Source: Arbacia lixula (taxonomy: Eukaryota > Echinodermata > Echinoidea > Arbacioida > Arbaciidae). From it: 64,000 nucleotides of DNA. The position numbers were made by a program, and so were the translations under genes. The stretch's first letter is position 1, and every line of letters begins with the position of its first letter. The stretch lies in NCBI GenBank assembly GCA_963669155.1, contig OZ022587.1, forward strand, positions 419,939-483,938. The letters are read 5' to 3'. Positions 1 through 9,150 of this stretch are shown piece after piece. The notes under the pieces were generated by a model. It ran no database searches. It was not told the DNA's origin and worked only from the letters and a program-made list of their open reading frames with translations.

Positions 1-285
1 AAGTTCTTATTAATGAGTAGTTTGGATAAACCTGTGGTGAATTTCCCAATCAATGATGGACACATCAATTTCATGAAGAGATAAGGACAGTTTCTGACTC
101 TCTTCTTCAAGCAGTTTATAGTTTCTCACCATATGCCTCAAAAAAATTAATAAAAAAAGTACACATTTATACAAAAAGGAGTATAATGAAGCCTGCCTTG
201 AAAGACCAATGGCTGGACACAAAGAGATGGTTTTTATAGAAAGCTTTCGATGGTAAACATTCATCGTGGGAAACAAAACAGAAGC

Positions 286-442
286 GCCCTGTAGCATAAA
301 ACTTACCACTGATGGTAACTTTGCTACCAATGGCAACTTCTGTGGAAACCTTGAATTTGATAGGCTGTCTAGCGATGTTACCATGGTAGTTAACATTGAC
401 GGCAGAGTTGCCATCAATTGTAAATTTTATGCAATGGGGCCA
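286..442. mobile_element. Foldback MITE, family A copy 1
   Basis: Inverted ends read CCCTGTAGCATAAAACTTAC and TAAATTTTATGCAATGGGGC. The interior repeats short palindromic GGTAAC/GTTACC words around a core with ACCATGGTA. Four other copies occur in this window. It has no coding capacity. Confidence 0.8.
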
Positions 443-659
443 TAATCTCTCTATATACAGGTGGAATATACAGCAGATTACACGGTATTGCCACAGATAG
501 ATTGCGGGGCAATTCGCACTGCTGATGCAATCTGCTGGGCAAGCTCATGCGCAGCCCCTCTTATACCGGCTATGTGGACAGACTGTTTGCATGATTGCAT
601 GAAAACAACAAAACAACAGAGCAATGTGAATGGAGCAATGATGGATACAGGATGACCAG

Positions 660-817
660 AGCCCTGTTGCATAAAACCTACCATTAATGGTAACTTTGCT
701 ATCAATGGTAACTTCTGAGGAAATCATGTATTTGATTGGCTGTGGATCAATGTTACCATGATGGCTACCATTGATGGCAGAGTTACCATTGATGGTAAGT
801 TTTGTGCAACAGGGCCC
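660..817. mobile_element. Foldback MITE, family A copy 2
   Basis: It starts AGCCCTGTTGCATAAAACCT and ends GGTAAGTTTTGTGCAACAGG followed by GCCC. The structure matches copy 1, with an intact terminal inverted repeat of about 30 bp. Confidence 0.85.
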
Positions 818-1019
818 AAGAGAGATCATAAGGATTCTTTCATTTGTGTAAACCAATCAATACGTACCTCCGTTACTACTTCATTAAGGGGGGTTTTTTC
901 GACCTGAAATTTAGATTAGATGAATCCAAAGGCATTTTTTGGTTATCTATGAATCCTATCAGTTCAGAAAGAGACTTGTGGTGCGGATCGTATACAAGAA
1001 TCCACATCCATATTTGTGA

Positions 1020-1160
1020 TATCACAAAATCAAAATTTCAAACAATCGTAACTTTCGTATCCTTTTGACAGATTTGCATCAAACCTTCACTTACACGTTT
1101 CTTTAATGTTTCTTCTTTGATTAAAACCACGTAATTTTTGGGGTGGATTTTCCCTTTAAT
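1020..1160. mobile_element. Partial GGGAAAGTCCACCC element (reverse)
   Basis: It ends GGGGTGGATTTTCCCTTTAA. The adjacent text (CAAACCTTCACTTACACGTT) is the reverse complement of the left arm of the foldback at 17948-18285, so it is a second, partial copy in the opposite orientation. Confidence 0.6.
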
Positions 1161-1974
1161 ATTACCGGATGTCAGATTTTCTGCGCAACGTTGCCGCCCA
1201 ACAGTTTAAACTCCATGGTTTTTGTGCAGTGTACTTGTACAACTATTGTGCTATAATATGACAACAGAGTGTAACTTCAATCTATCTAACTTCAATGCCA
1301 ACATCTAAATGACCACGCTTTGTGCTCATTGGTTATCACTATGGTAACTTCAGCTGTTGTCATGTTACAATAATTGTAAATAACTCTTCACCTTTAGGTA
1401 AATTCTGGTTGCATTATTTCCAATGTGAAAACGAAAACGTGTAACTAGTAGCTTGTCTTCAATATGATTGGTTCTTTGTGGCTTCCTTTCTTTGCTGCAG
1501 TTAATGCTGAGAATCACGTATTTGTTTGATCCCAGAAAGCATAATTATTTGGCAGCTTGTATTGGCTGTGTGATGCAGGCTCATGTGGTACCATGTAAGG
1601 GGCGGGGTTGGGGGATAAGGAGGGGTACAGAGGGGTAAAGGAAAGGGGTAGGGAGGGGGTGGGGTGCGGAGTAGAGTGGTTTCAGCGAGGACAGTCGTAC
1701 AGATTGTTTGATTTTTTCATTTGGTTACATGGGGAAGGGGTGGGGAGGAGCGATGGTTGGGTATTTCAAAAGGGGTTGGGTATTTCAAAAGGGGCTGGGT
1801 ATAAGTTGTTTTTCAAGAGGTTGATGACATGGAGAAGAATTGATACCTTTCCACTGAATTGATGCAATGTGCATGAACTACCTCTGGTCAGTCAGGGCTC
1901 TACACTAACTTATTTCAAAGAGGATCTGGCCTTCCGTTCTCTGGGCTTTGTGTACACGGCCCCTGTTTAGTTTT

Positions 1975-2034
1975 CTATATTTTAGGGGTCTTGAGTTCTA
2001 GTTTGGGCACCTGTGTGTCTGCTAGTGCTGAGCC
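1975..2034 (-). CDS. Exon (tentative): terminal exon with stop codon
   Basis: This is a candidate 60-nt terminal coding segment. After the acceptor CAAGTCAG/GGCT it reads in phase 0 as GSALADTQVPKLELKTPKI and stops at TAG, matching the phase 0 exit of the exon at 3.85 kb. The polypyrimidine tract is poor, so this is the weakest member of the chain. The true end of the gene could lie outside the window. ATTAAA-type signals in minus orientation exist near 1154 and 1102 but may be chance. Confidence 0.3.
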   Translation of the reverse strand, partial: GSALADTQVPKLELKTPKI

Positions 2035-3301
2035 CTGACTTGGTCTGGAATTGGGTTTTGAATGAATTTCAAACAATGTCAGCATTTTCTTTCTTGATTG
2101 ACATATTGATATATGCAATAGTAGGGTTGGGAAAGAGATTGGAATATGAGAAGAGAAGCACATTTAACATGCATGGGCCAGGGAAATCTTTGGAATATAC
2201 ATGTACAAGTTTATCAAAATCATGTATTGGAACATTTGCAATTCTATGAAAAAGAGCTGTTCAGCTGCCCAATATATATGTACACATCGATACATGTATC
2301 AGCATCCTAGTGTGATGATGATGTAGTTGTTAAGTTTATTTTCATGTAAACTATTACAATGTAAAGGTGATATAAACAATTATAAACTGTTAGTTGTTAT
2401 TATTATATTAACTTTTATGATTGCTGATTAACCATTCCTGTGCAAGACAGGAAGAAACCATATCTTTTTTGCAAGATCCTCTAGACACCGCTGAAATAGA
2501 AATGCCTCCTTTGGCTCACCATACTGTACTCAACAATCAAGAGAAAAGAACAAAAATTGGCATTCTTCCCACTCGCACTTCTTGGTCAGTGGTTTTTGGA
2601 AAGATAAATCTCTAACCCACAACTCTCAAAATCCTAATTAGATTTCTTATCAGACATCCCTATCTGGAAAACAGAGCAGAAAGTAGGGATTGTGCCCAAT
2701 CCTGCTAGTAAGACAAGACCCCAAACATGACCATAACTTTCTGAATATTTGTCATATTTCCTCATAACTTTAACAAGACCACGAATATGACAAGAACTTT
2801 CTTTTTATTCATCACATTTCCTTCAAGCTGTTATTACTCAGCTCTTGTTTGGTCTTTTGGTTGATTGCTATCACTGCACAGATAATGTCAGGTCCCACTG
2901 TACCAAACATACAATAGTAACTACCATGGCAACGGCCAATCAGCTCTGAGCATTCCAGCTGTTGCTATGGCAGTAGTTACCATCGATTGTAAGTGTATGG
3001 TTTTGAGTATATGTTTATTTGTGTGTGGGTTTTGATTGATATGTTCCATGTTGACCTGTCATAACTTTGACCCATCATATCACCAGTGTTTTGGTCAATG
3101 TCGATTGATGTAACTGCTTCTGTAAAGATGACTCCCAACGTTTCAAGCATTGTGCTTTTTCTTGGATAGGAGGGATCTGCCATTGTCTGATTTTACTTCA
3201 ATGTGTAAATCATGTATATTTGATATGTTAACGTCCAATCCCAAGGAACCATTTAGGCATCATGGCAACCAATAAGACGCACTCATTCCATTTCTACCAT
3301 A
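2035..3301. other. Intron-like DNA, no gene
   Basis: AT-rich sequence with scattered short direct repeats (GACCACGAATATGAC-type words near 2710-2800) and one family B palindrome. No coding sequence is recognised beyond the tentative terminal exon. Confidence 0.5.
2905..2995. mobile_element. Short palindromic element, family B copy 1
   Basis: AGTAACTACCATGGCAACGG faces GCTATGGCAGTAGTTACC. The interior AATCAGCTCTGAGCATT is shared with the copies near 4.43 and 4.69 kb. Confidence 0.6.
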
Positions 3302-3600
3302 GGGGGAGTTTCACCAAGCTGTTTGTAAGCTACGAACGACTGGTGACCCCTTCTTGTGCTAAATCACATTCTCAATTATTCCCATCAGCACAAGTTCAAA
3401 TCTGATGTTTATGAATGAAAATTCTTGTTGTTAAGAAGAGTCTGAATACAAAGCTTATGATTTGTTGAATTTTATTAGGATTGTTGGAAATTAACTCCCA
3501 ACATTTATATTAAAACAGGAACAAAGTGTGGTATCGCATTTAGCACAAGAAGGGATCACCAGTCGTTCATGGCTTACGAACAGCTTGGAGAAACACCCCC
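3302..3600. mobile_element. Foldback MITE, family F copy 1
   Basis: The left arm GGGGGAGTTTCACCAAGCTG and following ACGAACGACTGGTGA are mirrored at the right end (TCACCAGTCGTTC ... AACAGCTTGG, then AAACACCCC). The arms are about 65 bp, interrupted by a few mismatches. A second copy lies at 49322-49651. Confidence 0.85.
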
Positions 3601-3654
3601 TGGGTATCCAATTATACACCTGGGTAGAGAGCAGCAATGTGGATGGAATGTCTT

Positions 3655-3757
3655 GTTGAAGGACTCACAAGCCAAGCCTGGGCTTGAACCTAGAACCTTC
3701 TGCTCCTTGGTCCAGAGTTAAAAACCACTAGACCACTGCACCTACCCATCTTGCAAA
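3655..3757 (-). mobile_element. tRNA-derived SINE remnant
   Basis: On the minus strand a pol III A-box-like word (TGGTCTAGTGG) is followed about 40 nt later by a B-box-like GGTTCAAGCC, inside a tRNA-sized segment. The cloverleaf is imperfect, so I call it a SINE head rather than a functional tRNA. Confidence 0.5.
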
Positions 3758-3851
3758 GGAAGCTGTCCACATTGTGAGTAGACATCGCGTTATTTCATAC
3801 AATGTACCGTTACTTCTCTCCTTCTGCGCAGAATATCTTGGATATATTTAC

Positions 3852-3909
3852 CTCAGAATTTCCATTGGTGGGCTTCTGCTCCTGTAAGGCCATGGTCTTC
3901 GGTGGCGGA
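3852..3909 (-). CDS. Exon (proposed): cytoplasmic tail exon 3
   Basis: This 58-nt candidate has acceptor CCTTAATGCAG/TCCG and donor TCTGAG/GTAAAT. Entered in phase 2 it reads S-PPPKTMALQEQKPTNGNSE with no stop, and it leaves in phase 0. The short SPPPK motif is proline-rich and could bind SH3 or WW domains, which is inference only. It is hydrophilic throughout, as expected of an intracellular tail. A reverse-oriented tRNA-like SINE lies about 100 bp farther along the transcript. Confidence 0.6.
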
Positions 3910-4057
3910 CTGCATTAAGGAATAAAAAGAAAGAAAGAAAAGAAAGAAAGGAAAGTAAAAAGAAGGATTTAATAAAATGACTGACATTTGATCATTTTGG
4001 GTAACATTTCAACTCATGCATGGAGTATGCAGCTGAAGAGTTCATGCTGCATATGTA

Positions 4058-4117
4058 TTTACGCTACTACTACTACTACTACTACTACTACCACTACTAC
4101 TACTACTACTACTACAG
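4058..4117. repeat. (TAC)n microsatellite
   Basis: About 20 near-perfect TAC/ACT triplets with one CAC interruption. Confidence 0.95.
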
Positions 4118-4417
4118 GGTTATCAAGATATCTTCAGCAAACAGGCCGTGCAGTTTGCTCTGTCACACCATTCTAGAACAACTACAGTATTCAGTGATTT
4201 CAGTCACAAGTGATTGCAACCACATTGAGGCAACAGCAGCAGCAATGCTTGAAGCTAATTGGCTGTTTCTATGGTAACACAACCCAGAGCATTGCCCCCC
4301 AAAGCATGCACAGTTTGTTGTTTGTGTCACAATGCTCGAACTACCTGTACACGCACTAAGAAATCACTGTCAGCTGGGGAAGATGTGGTTTATAGGGCCC
4401 TATGCCATGTATGTGTA

Positions 4418-4505
4418 GTCAGTTTCCATCAATCGTAACTACCATGGCAACAGCCAATGAGCTTTGAGGATTGTAATAGTTGTTGCCATGGTAGATACAG
4501 TCCAT
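4418..4505. mobile_element. Short palindromic element, family B copy 2
   Basis: TCGTAACTACCATGGCAACA and TTGTTGCCATGGTAG form an inverted pair around CCAATGAGCTTTGAGGATT. A further diverged copy follows at 4688-4800. Confidence 0.6.
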
Positions 4506-4547
4506 GTGAAGATACTATGTGGCAGGTAGAGAGCAATATGGCAACAT

Positions 4548-4656
4548 GGGCCGTTTTCATGAAGCAATACTAGCCTAGTCAGTTGCTAAAAATGCATGCA
4601 GCTGAATGCACTTTAGCAAATAACTAGGCTTAGTAAGGTTTCAGGAATATGGCACC
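4548..4656. mobile_element. Foldback MITE, family C copy 1
   Basis: It begins GGGCCGTTTTCATGAAGCAA and ends GTTTCAGGAATATGGC. The centre has palindromic AAATGCATGCAGCTGAATGC and mirrored ACTAG-GC words. Related copies are at 5047, 20618 and 28891. Confidence 0.7.
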
Positions 4657-4687
4657 AGGACCCTGGGGTAGTACAACACATGTTAAT

Positions 4688-4800
4688 TCAACTATCGTAA
4701 CTATGGTATTTAGATTTACCATGGAAACAGCAAATGAGCTTTGGGCATTGGAGGACTGCAGCTGTTCCCAACGCAGTTACAATAGTAAGTTACGATTATT
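4688..4800. mobile_element. Short palindromic element, family B copy 3
   Basis: AACTATCGTAACTATGG at the left and AGTAAGTTACGATT at the right flank the shared core CAAATGAGCTTTGGGCATT. Confidence 0.55.
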
Positions 4801-5046
4801 GAAAGCAAACATGGCCTAAGTGCTACACGGATTCTTTGGCTGTTCGTATGTTATTCATTTGTCATTGAACTGTTTATCAGACTGCGAGTGATATATGATA
4901 GGCATTGTTTGCTAGAGTGTGAGTCATCAGACATTAAGACCACATTCATGGTGAAACCTTTGCCTGCCCAACTAGGAATAATGCATGTAGCTGAATGTAC
5001 CGTAGTAGCTTGCTAGGCGTAGCAAGGTTTCATGAATATGGCCGAT

Positions 5047-5229
5047 GGAGCCATATTCATGAAACCTTACATGTACATGTATGTACTATGGTATTAGAAA
5101 TATTACTGATACTGATACTAGTACTAGTACTAATACTAGTACTAGCCTAGTACGTTACTAAAATGCATTCAGGTACATGCATTATAAGGCACTAACCAGG
5201 CTGACAAGGTGTCATGAATATATCCCCTG
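5047..5229. mobile_element. Foldback MITE, family C copy 2
   Basis: GGAGCCATATTCATGAAACC at the left is mirrored by AAGGTGTCATGAATATATCC at the right. The centre has an expanded ACTAGTACTAGTACTAAT tract. A half copy lies immediately before it at about 4977-5044. Confidence 0.7.
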
Positions 5230-5304
5230 GTCATTAATGTCAAATCAAAGAGCACTACATGCATACAAGTGCATAATTTTTGTTATCAGGTTATAGTTCA
5301 TAAG

Positions 5305-5625
5305 ATTAGAGAACATTACTGCTTGGTGACATATACACATGGCCTGTACAATATGATAGCATAATGGATGAAAAAGCAAATTGATTTGCCACTGAAGTTA
5401 TTATTATTATTATTACAAACACTTGAAACCTGAGAAAAAAAATAAAGATCTTTCTAAGCACTACAAACACTTGTACGAGACAAGAAAATAGAAAAGGAAC
5501 ATTACTTAAAGGACACTGTAGCTTTGTGACAAAATAAACATGGTATGTATAATATGACAATATAAAGTATGAAAAAGCAAAAGTGATTTTACCATTGAAG
5601 ATCTTTCTAAGCTACAAATTCTTGT
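5305..5625. repeat. Diverged tandem duplication (~150-200 bp)
   Basis: The segment GAACATTACT...ATGAAAAAGCAAA...GATCTTTCTAAGC occurs twice. The first copy (about 5312-5500) carries an extra ATT-rich insertion near 5400-5445. The second copy is about 5498-5625. Confidence 0.7.
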
Positions 5626-6397
5626 AACTTCATACAACAAAATTAATAAAACCAGCACCGTTGGTGTGGAGGTATACAAAACACACTGGTCGATGCACGC
5701 TTGTTCGTTGCTTCACAATTCCTGTATTGTTCCATGGTGAACGGCTGAACGCAGAGCTGGCAAAATCCCTGGAATCCTGACATCTCATTACTTCTTCCAA
5801 GCAGAATCGCGTTTTCGAAGCGTTGTTTGAGCAAAGTGCGAACTGACCCAATATACAGTGTATCATTTATATCGCAAAACATAAATTGATGTAGTGGGCG
5901 GGATGATCACTTTGTACAATTACAGTATTCACATGAATATCGTATAATGTTAGTACAATGCTATAACCCACTCAGTCCCACAGGTAATCAACAGTGTTTG
6001 TGAGTGACACAACACTATGATTGATACCAAGTACTGAGAGAGAAGATAGAATCAGCTCACTCACTACAGTATACAGTGTACAATCAATCAATACTCAGAG
6101 GTGATGTTTTATTTATTCTCATTGGTTGTGAAAGCATCAAATATCAGTACCGGTAACTACAAACCTTATCTACGGGACATCAAAATTGTGTTAATTTTTA
6201 TTGTTCTTACGTATGAATATGGATTAGTTGTTGGTGTTGTTGATGAGTTATCATATGTTGTATGCACATGTAATATTAAGAAATGTTGATACTACAAAAT
6301 CATCTGGTAAATTTGTCTTCAGTTGTTAAAGGAGTATCAGAAATGCCATGACAACAACATGATGAGCTCCGTCATAATGCAGCCATTACACATATCC
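5626..6397. other. No recognised gene
   Basis: It contains a more GC-rich patch (about 5655-5880) with an open minus-strand frame of 78 residues. That frame has no family resemblance I can name and no clear splice context. The rest is AT-rich intron sequence. Confidence 0.4.
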
Positions 6398-6772
6398 TAG
6401 CCTAGCTTCCAGGCTGTTGAACAATTTATAATTTGAACTGAATAATAGAGTCTAGTAGTCATAAGACTAACTACTTAACAATTTTTCTTATAATAACTGA
6501 GAATGATTAGTCTATAGCAGCCAGACCCCTTTACTGAAAAGTTTTGAATAAATTGGATCAGACTACTGGAACTGGAGGGGTCAAAGATGAGCCATTGACT
6601 TGCTGCGACGAGATGTTGGTCTCAGCGACACAGGGAAGCTGAGGGCCCTAATGCTGCATAGGGATGAGTGGAGGGCAGTGATAAAGCCAGAGTTGGTGTC
6701 TAGACTCAGCTGCACGTTCCCATCACAATCACATTGGATTAGAAATTACCAACAGCCTGGAAGACAGGCTAC
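6398..6772. mobile_element. Family D MITE interrupted by a LINE fragment
   Basis: It starts TAGCCTAGCTTCCAGGCTGT and ends CCAACAGCCTGGAAGACAGG. Both ends carry the small CCTGG...CCAGG hairpin seen in other family D copies (22371, 33946, 42021, 50049). About 165 bp near 6568-6733 do not belong to the family and encode a LINE tail. Confidence 0.65.
6594..6733 (+). pseudogene. LINE ORF2 C-terminal fragment
   Basis: In frame from 6600 the text reads LLRRDVGLSDTGKLRALMLH then RDEWRAVI. The D-x-G-L ... L-x-x-L-M-x-x-R-x-x-W-R pattern is the usual extreme C-terminus of non-LTR reverse transcriptase polyproteins. No reverse transcriptase domain remains. The fragment sits inside a family D element. 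Confidence 0.55.
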
Positions 6773-6920
6773 CATACTCATTTGCGCACATCAACTTTAA
6801 CCGCACGACCATCTAATTGTGCAATAATGTTTATTTTCTTCCTGTCTTTACGGTGACTGGTAGAGATAATGAGAAAGTGGTGGACTATGAATGAAGTATT
6901 TGAATTGATGTCACACACCA

Positions 6921-7079
6921 GGGCCCTGTTGCATAAAACTTACCATTAATTGTAACTCTGCCATCAATAGAAACTACAATGGTAACGCAGCTCAACAGCC
7001 AATCACATTCAAGGTTTCCATGGAGGTTGCCATTAATAGCAAAGTTACCATCAATGGTAAGTTTTATGCAATAGGGCCA
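6921..7079. mobile_element. Foldback MITE, family A copy 3
   Basis: GGGCCCTGTTGCATAAAACT at the left mirrors AAGTTTTATGCAATAGGGCC at the right. The core has CAGCCAATCACATTCAAGG, shared by the family. Confidence 0.9.
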
Positions 7080-7619
7080 TTGCTTTCTACCATTCTTCAA
7101 CTATTCCACTAGTAATGCTTACCATACATCCATAGTAATACAGTGCAGTATTAAGGGAATCTATATAAAGCACTATTATTGTTAAGTATCGTAAATGTAC
7201 ATTTAGCTGGTAGCATGCACATGTACAGAGTCAGTCAAACAGCATTTGTTTTATTCATATCTTTTATTGAGTCTAATATGAAAAAATCACCAATAAATGG
7301 AAAGTGAAATCCCAGAAAACCTGAACACACAAACATACATTTGTAGCTTAGAACTAAAAACAACAGCGCAAAATCAACATGAAATTGACACAAAATTAAC
7401 ATGACATGAACATGACGTGACATGAAGCATACATTGTGTGATCAACAAAAAGTGACATTCTTTCAGTGAACGTGTACACAACTCATGACTGTGCCTATAT
7501 CATATAATTCAAGACTTAGCAAACATGTTACAGCACAAGTGCCAGGATCTTTACACAGATAAGATTTGTCTGGTTTTTGTTTGTGTCTTGGTCTAAAGTG
7601 CTGCATGGTTTGTACAAGA

Positions 7620-7743
7620 GCAGGAGAGAGTGCGAGAGAGAAGGAGAGAGACAGATAGAGAGAGAGCAAGAGAGGGGGGTAGAGGGAGAGGGAAGGAGAG
7701 AGATGGAGAGGGGATAGTGGGGGAGAGGGGAGAGAGGAGAGGG

Positions 7744-7783
<40 letters not shown>

Positions 7784-7823
7784 AAGGGGGGCGGGGAAGA
7801 GAGGGAGGGAAGGAGAGAGACAG

Positions 7824-7872
<49 letters not shown>

Positions 7873-8039
7873 AAGGGGGTGGGGAAGAGAGGGAGGGAAG
7901 GAGAGAGATGCAGAGGGGATAGAGGGATAGAGGGATAGAGGGAGAGAGAGAGAGAGAGAGAGAGAGAAGGGGGGATAGAGAGGATAGAAAGGAGAGAGAT
8001 GGAGAGGGGGAGAGAGAGAGAGAGAAAAAAAAAGGGGGA

Positions 8040-8083
<44 letters not shown>

Positions 8084-8090
8084 GGCAAGG
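7620..8090. repeat. GA-rich polypurine tract
   Basis: About 470 bp of nearly uninterrupted purine on the plus strand, mostly (GA)n with GGGG patches and one short (TA)n. Long open frames on both strands here are products of the dinucleotide repeat. Confidence 0.95.
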
Positions 8091-8227
8091 GGTAGCGAGC
8101 AGATTAAGGCAACAACCAATAAGCATAATGAGGAAGAGAGATGGTGGAGGGAATCCAACCATTGTCAGTATTGCATGGTGGTATAAAAAGGTTGCAATAG
8201 ATGGAATATATTGTATACAACATCATA

Positions 8228-8464
8228 TGAAGAGAGAGAGAGATACAGGAATAGAGACAGATTTAGATGGACAGAGAAAGAGAGAGGGGGAAAGAGAGAG
8301 GAGAGAGAGAGGGAGAAGAGAGAGAAAGGGAGTGGGGGCAGGGAGTAGAGGGAGAAATAGAGAAGAGAGGCATAAGATAGAGAGCGAAAGAGAACAAAAA
8401 ATAGACAAAGAAGACAAAAAAGACAGAGAGAGAAAGATAGAAAGAGAGACAGAGAAAGAGAGAA

Positions 8465-8500
<36 letters not shown>

Positions 8501-8605
8501 CAAGGGAGGTACGAGGCTTCAATGAGTGGAGAACAAGGCTAGAGGAACTGATAGAGAAAGAGCAAGAGACAGAGAGAGAGAGAAAGAGAGAGAGAGAGAG
8601 GAGAG

Positions 8606-8642
<37 letters not shown>

Positions 8643-8645
8643 AAG
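8228..8645. repeat. Second GA-rich polypurine tract
   Basis: Degenerate (GA)n and AAAGAGAG repeats, interrupted by about 60 bp of mixed sequence near 8505-8560. Its frames are low complexity. Confidence 0.95.
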
Positions 8646-8868
8646 AGAACGGCAGATGGGTGGCATGGATAAAATAATAACATAAAGAGCTATGTAAGGG
8701 CAACCATATAACCACATGCTAATTTCTACCAAGGATTCTACAACATTCTCACTCACTATATACAGCTTCACTCACTCGCAATCTAAGAAGGATCTAAGCC
8801 CAACAATGTGGTACATTATGGTGTGTGTTCAAACTGCGATTTATGCACGTTTGTGTTTGTAAATTTAC

Positions 8869-8904
8869 CTGTTGTTGGTGGTAGAAGTGGAAGATACCTT
8901 GGCG
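8869..8904 (-). CDS. Exon (proposed): cytoplasmic tail exon 2
   Basis: This is a 36-nt candidate with acceptor TCCTACCGTAG/CGCC and donor AACAG/GTAAAT. The acceptor is the first AG for about 45 nt after a T-rich stretch. It enters and leaves in phase 2 and reads G-AKVSSTSTTNN-S, a Ser/Thr-rich segment that could be phosphorylated. An ATG just upstream (MSYRSAK...) could instead make this a first coding exon of another gene. The phase match on both sides favours the tail. Confidence 0.5.
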
Positions 8905-9009
8905 CTACGGTAGGACATGTTGACCACAAAAGACAAATAGCCAAAACAAGCAGAGAGTGAGACGGGGTGGAGAGCAAGGAGTTAGGATGCCATGAACCTA
9001 GGATGATCA

Positions 9010-9150
9010 GGGCACCGTTGCATAAAACTTACCATTAATGGTAACTACCATGGTAACATTGCTCAACAGCCAATCAAATTTGACGTTTCTGTAGAAGTGG
9101 CCACTGGCAGCAAAGTTACCATCAATGGTAAGTTTTATGCAACAGGGCCC
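9010..9150. mobile_element. Foldback MITE, family A copy 4
   Basis: GGGCACCGTTGCATAAAACT and AAGTTTTATGCAACAGGGCC form the ends. The copy lacks part of the left inner arm. Confidence 0.85.

Larger units (their letters stand above)
1..1974. other. Non-coding DNA, putative 3' flank or last intron
   Basis: No convincing coding sequence was found. The segment holds two GGGCCC-GTTGCATAAAA foldbacks (286-442 and 660-817) and the end of a GGGAAAGTCCACCC-type element near 1020-1160. It also holds a G-rich stretch (about 1600-1820) whose open frame has low-complexity composition. Confidence 0.5.

Noticed and set aside
3655-3757. Intact tRNA gene
   Set aside because: A- and B-box-like words are present, but I could not form a full cloverleaf with a paired acceptor stem, so it is listed as a SINE remnant.
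7463-8771. Several open frames of 100-231 codons on both strands
   Set aside because: All lie over (GA)n/(CT)n tracts and read as Arg-Glu or Ser-Leu dipeptides; low complexity, no domain, and present on both strands.
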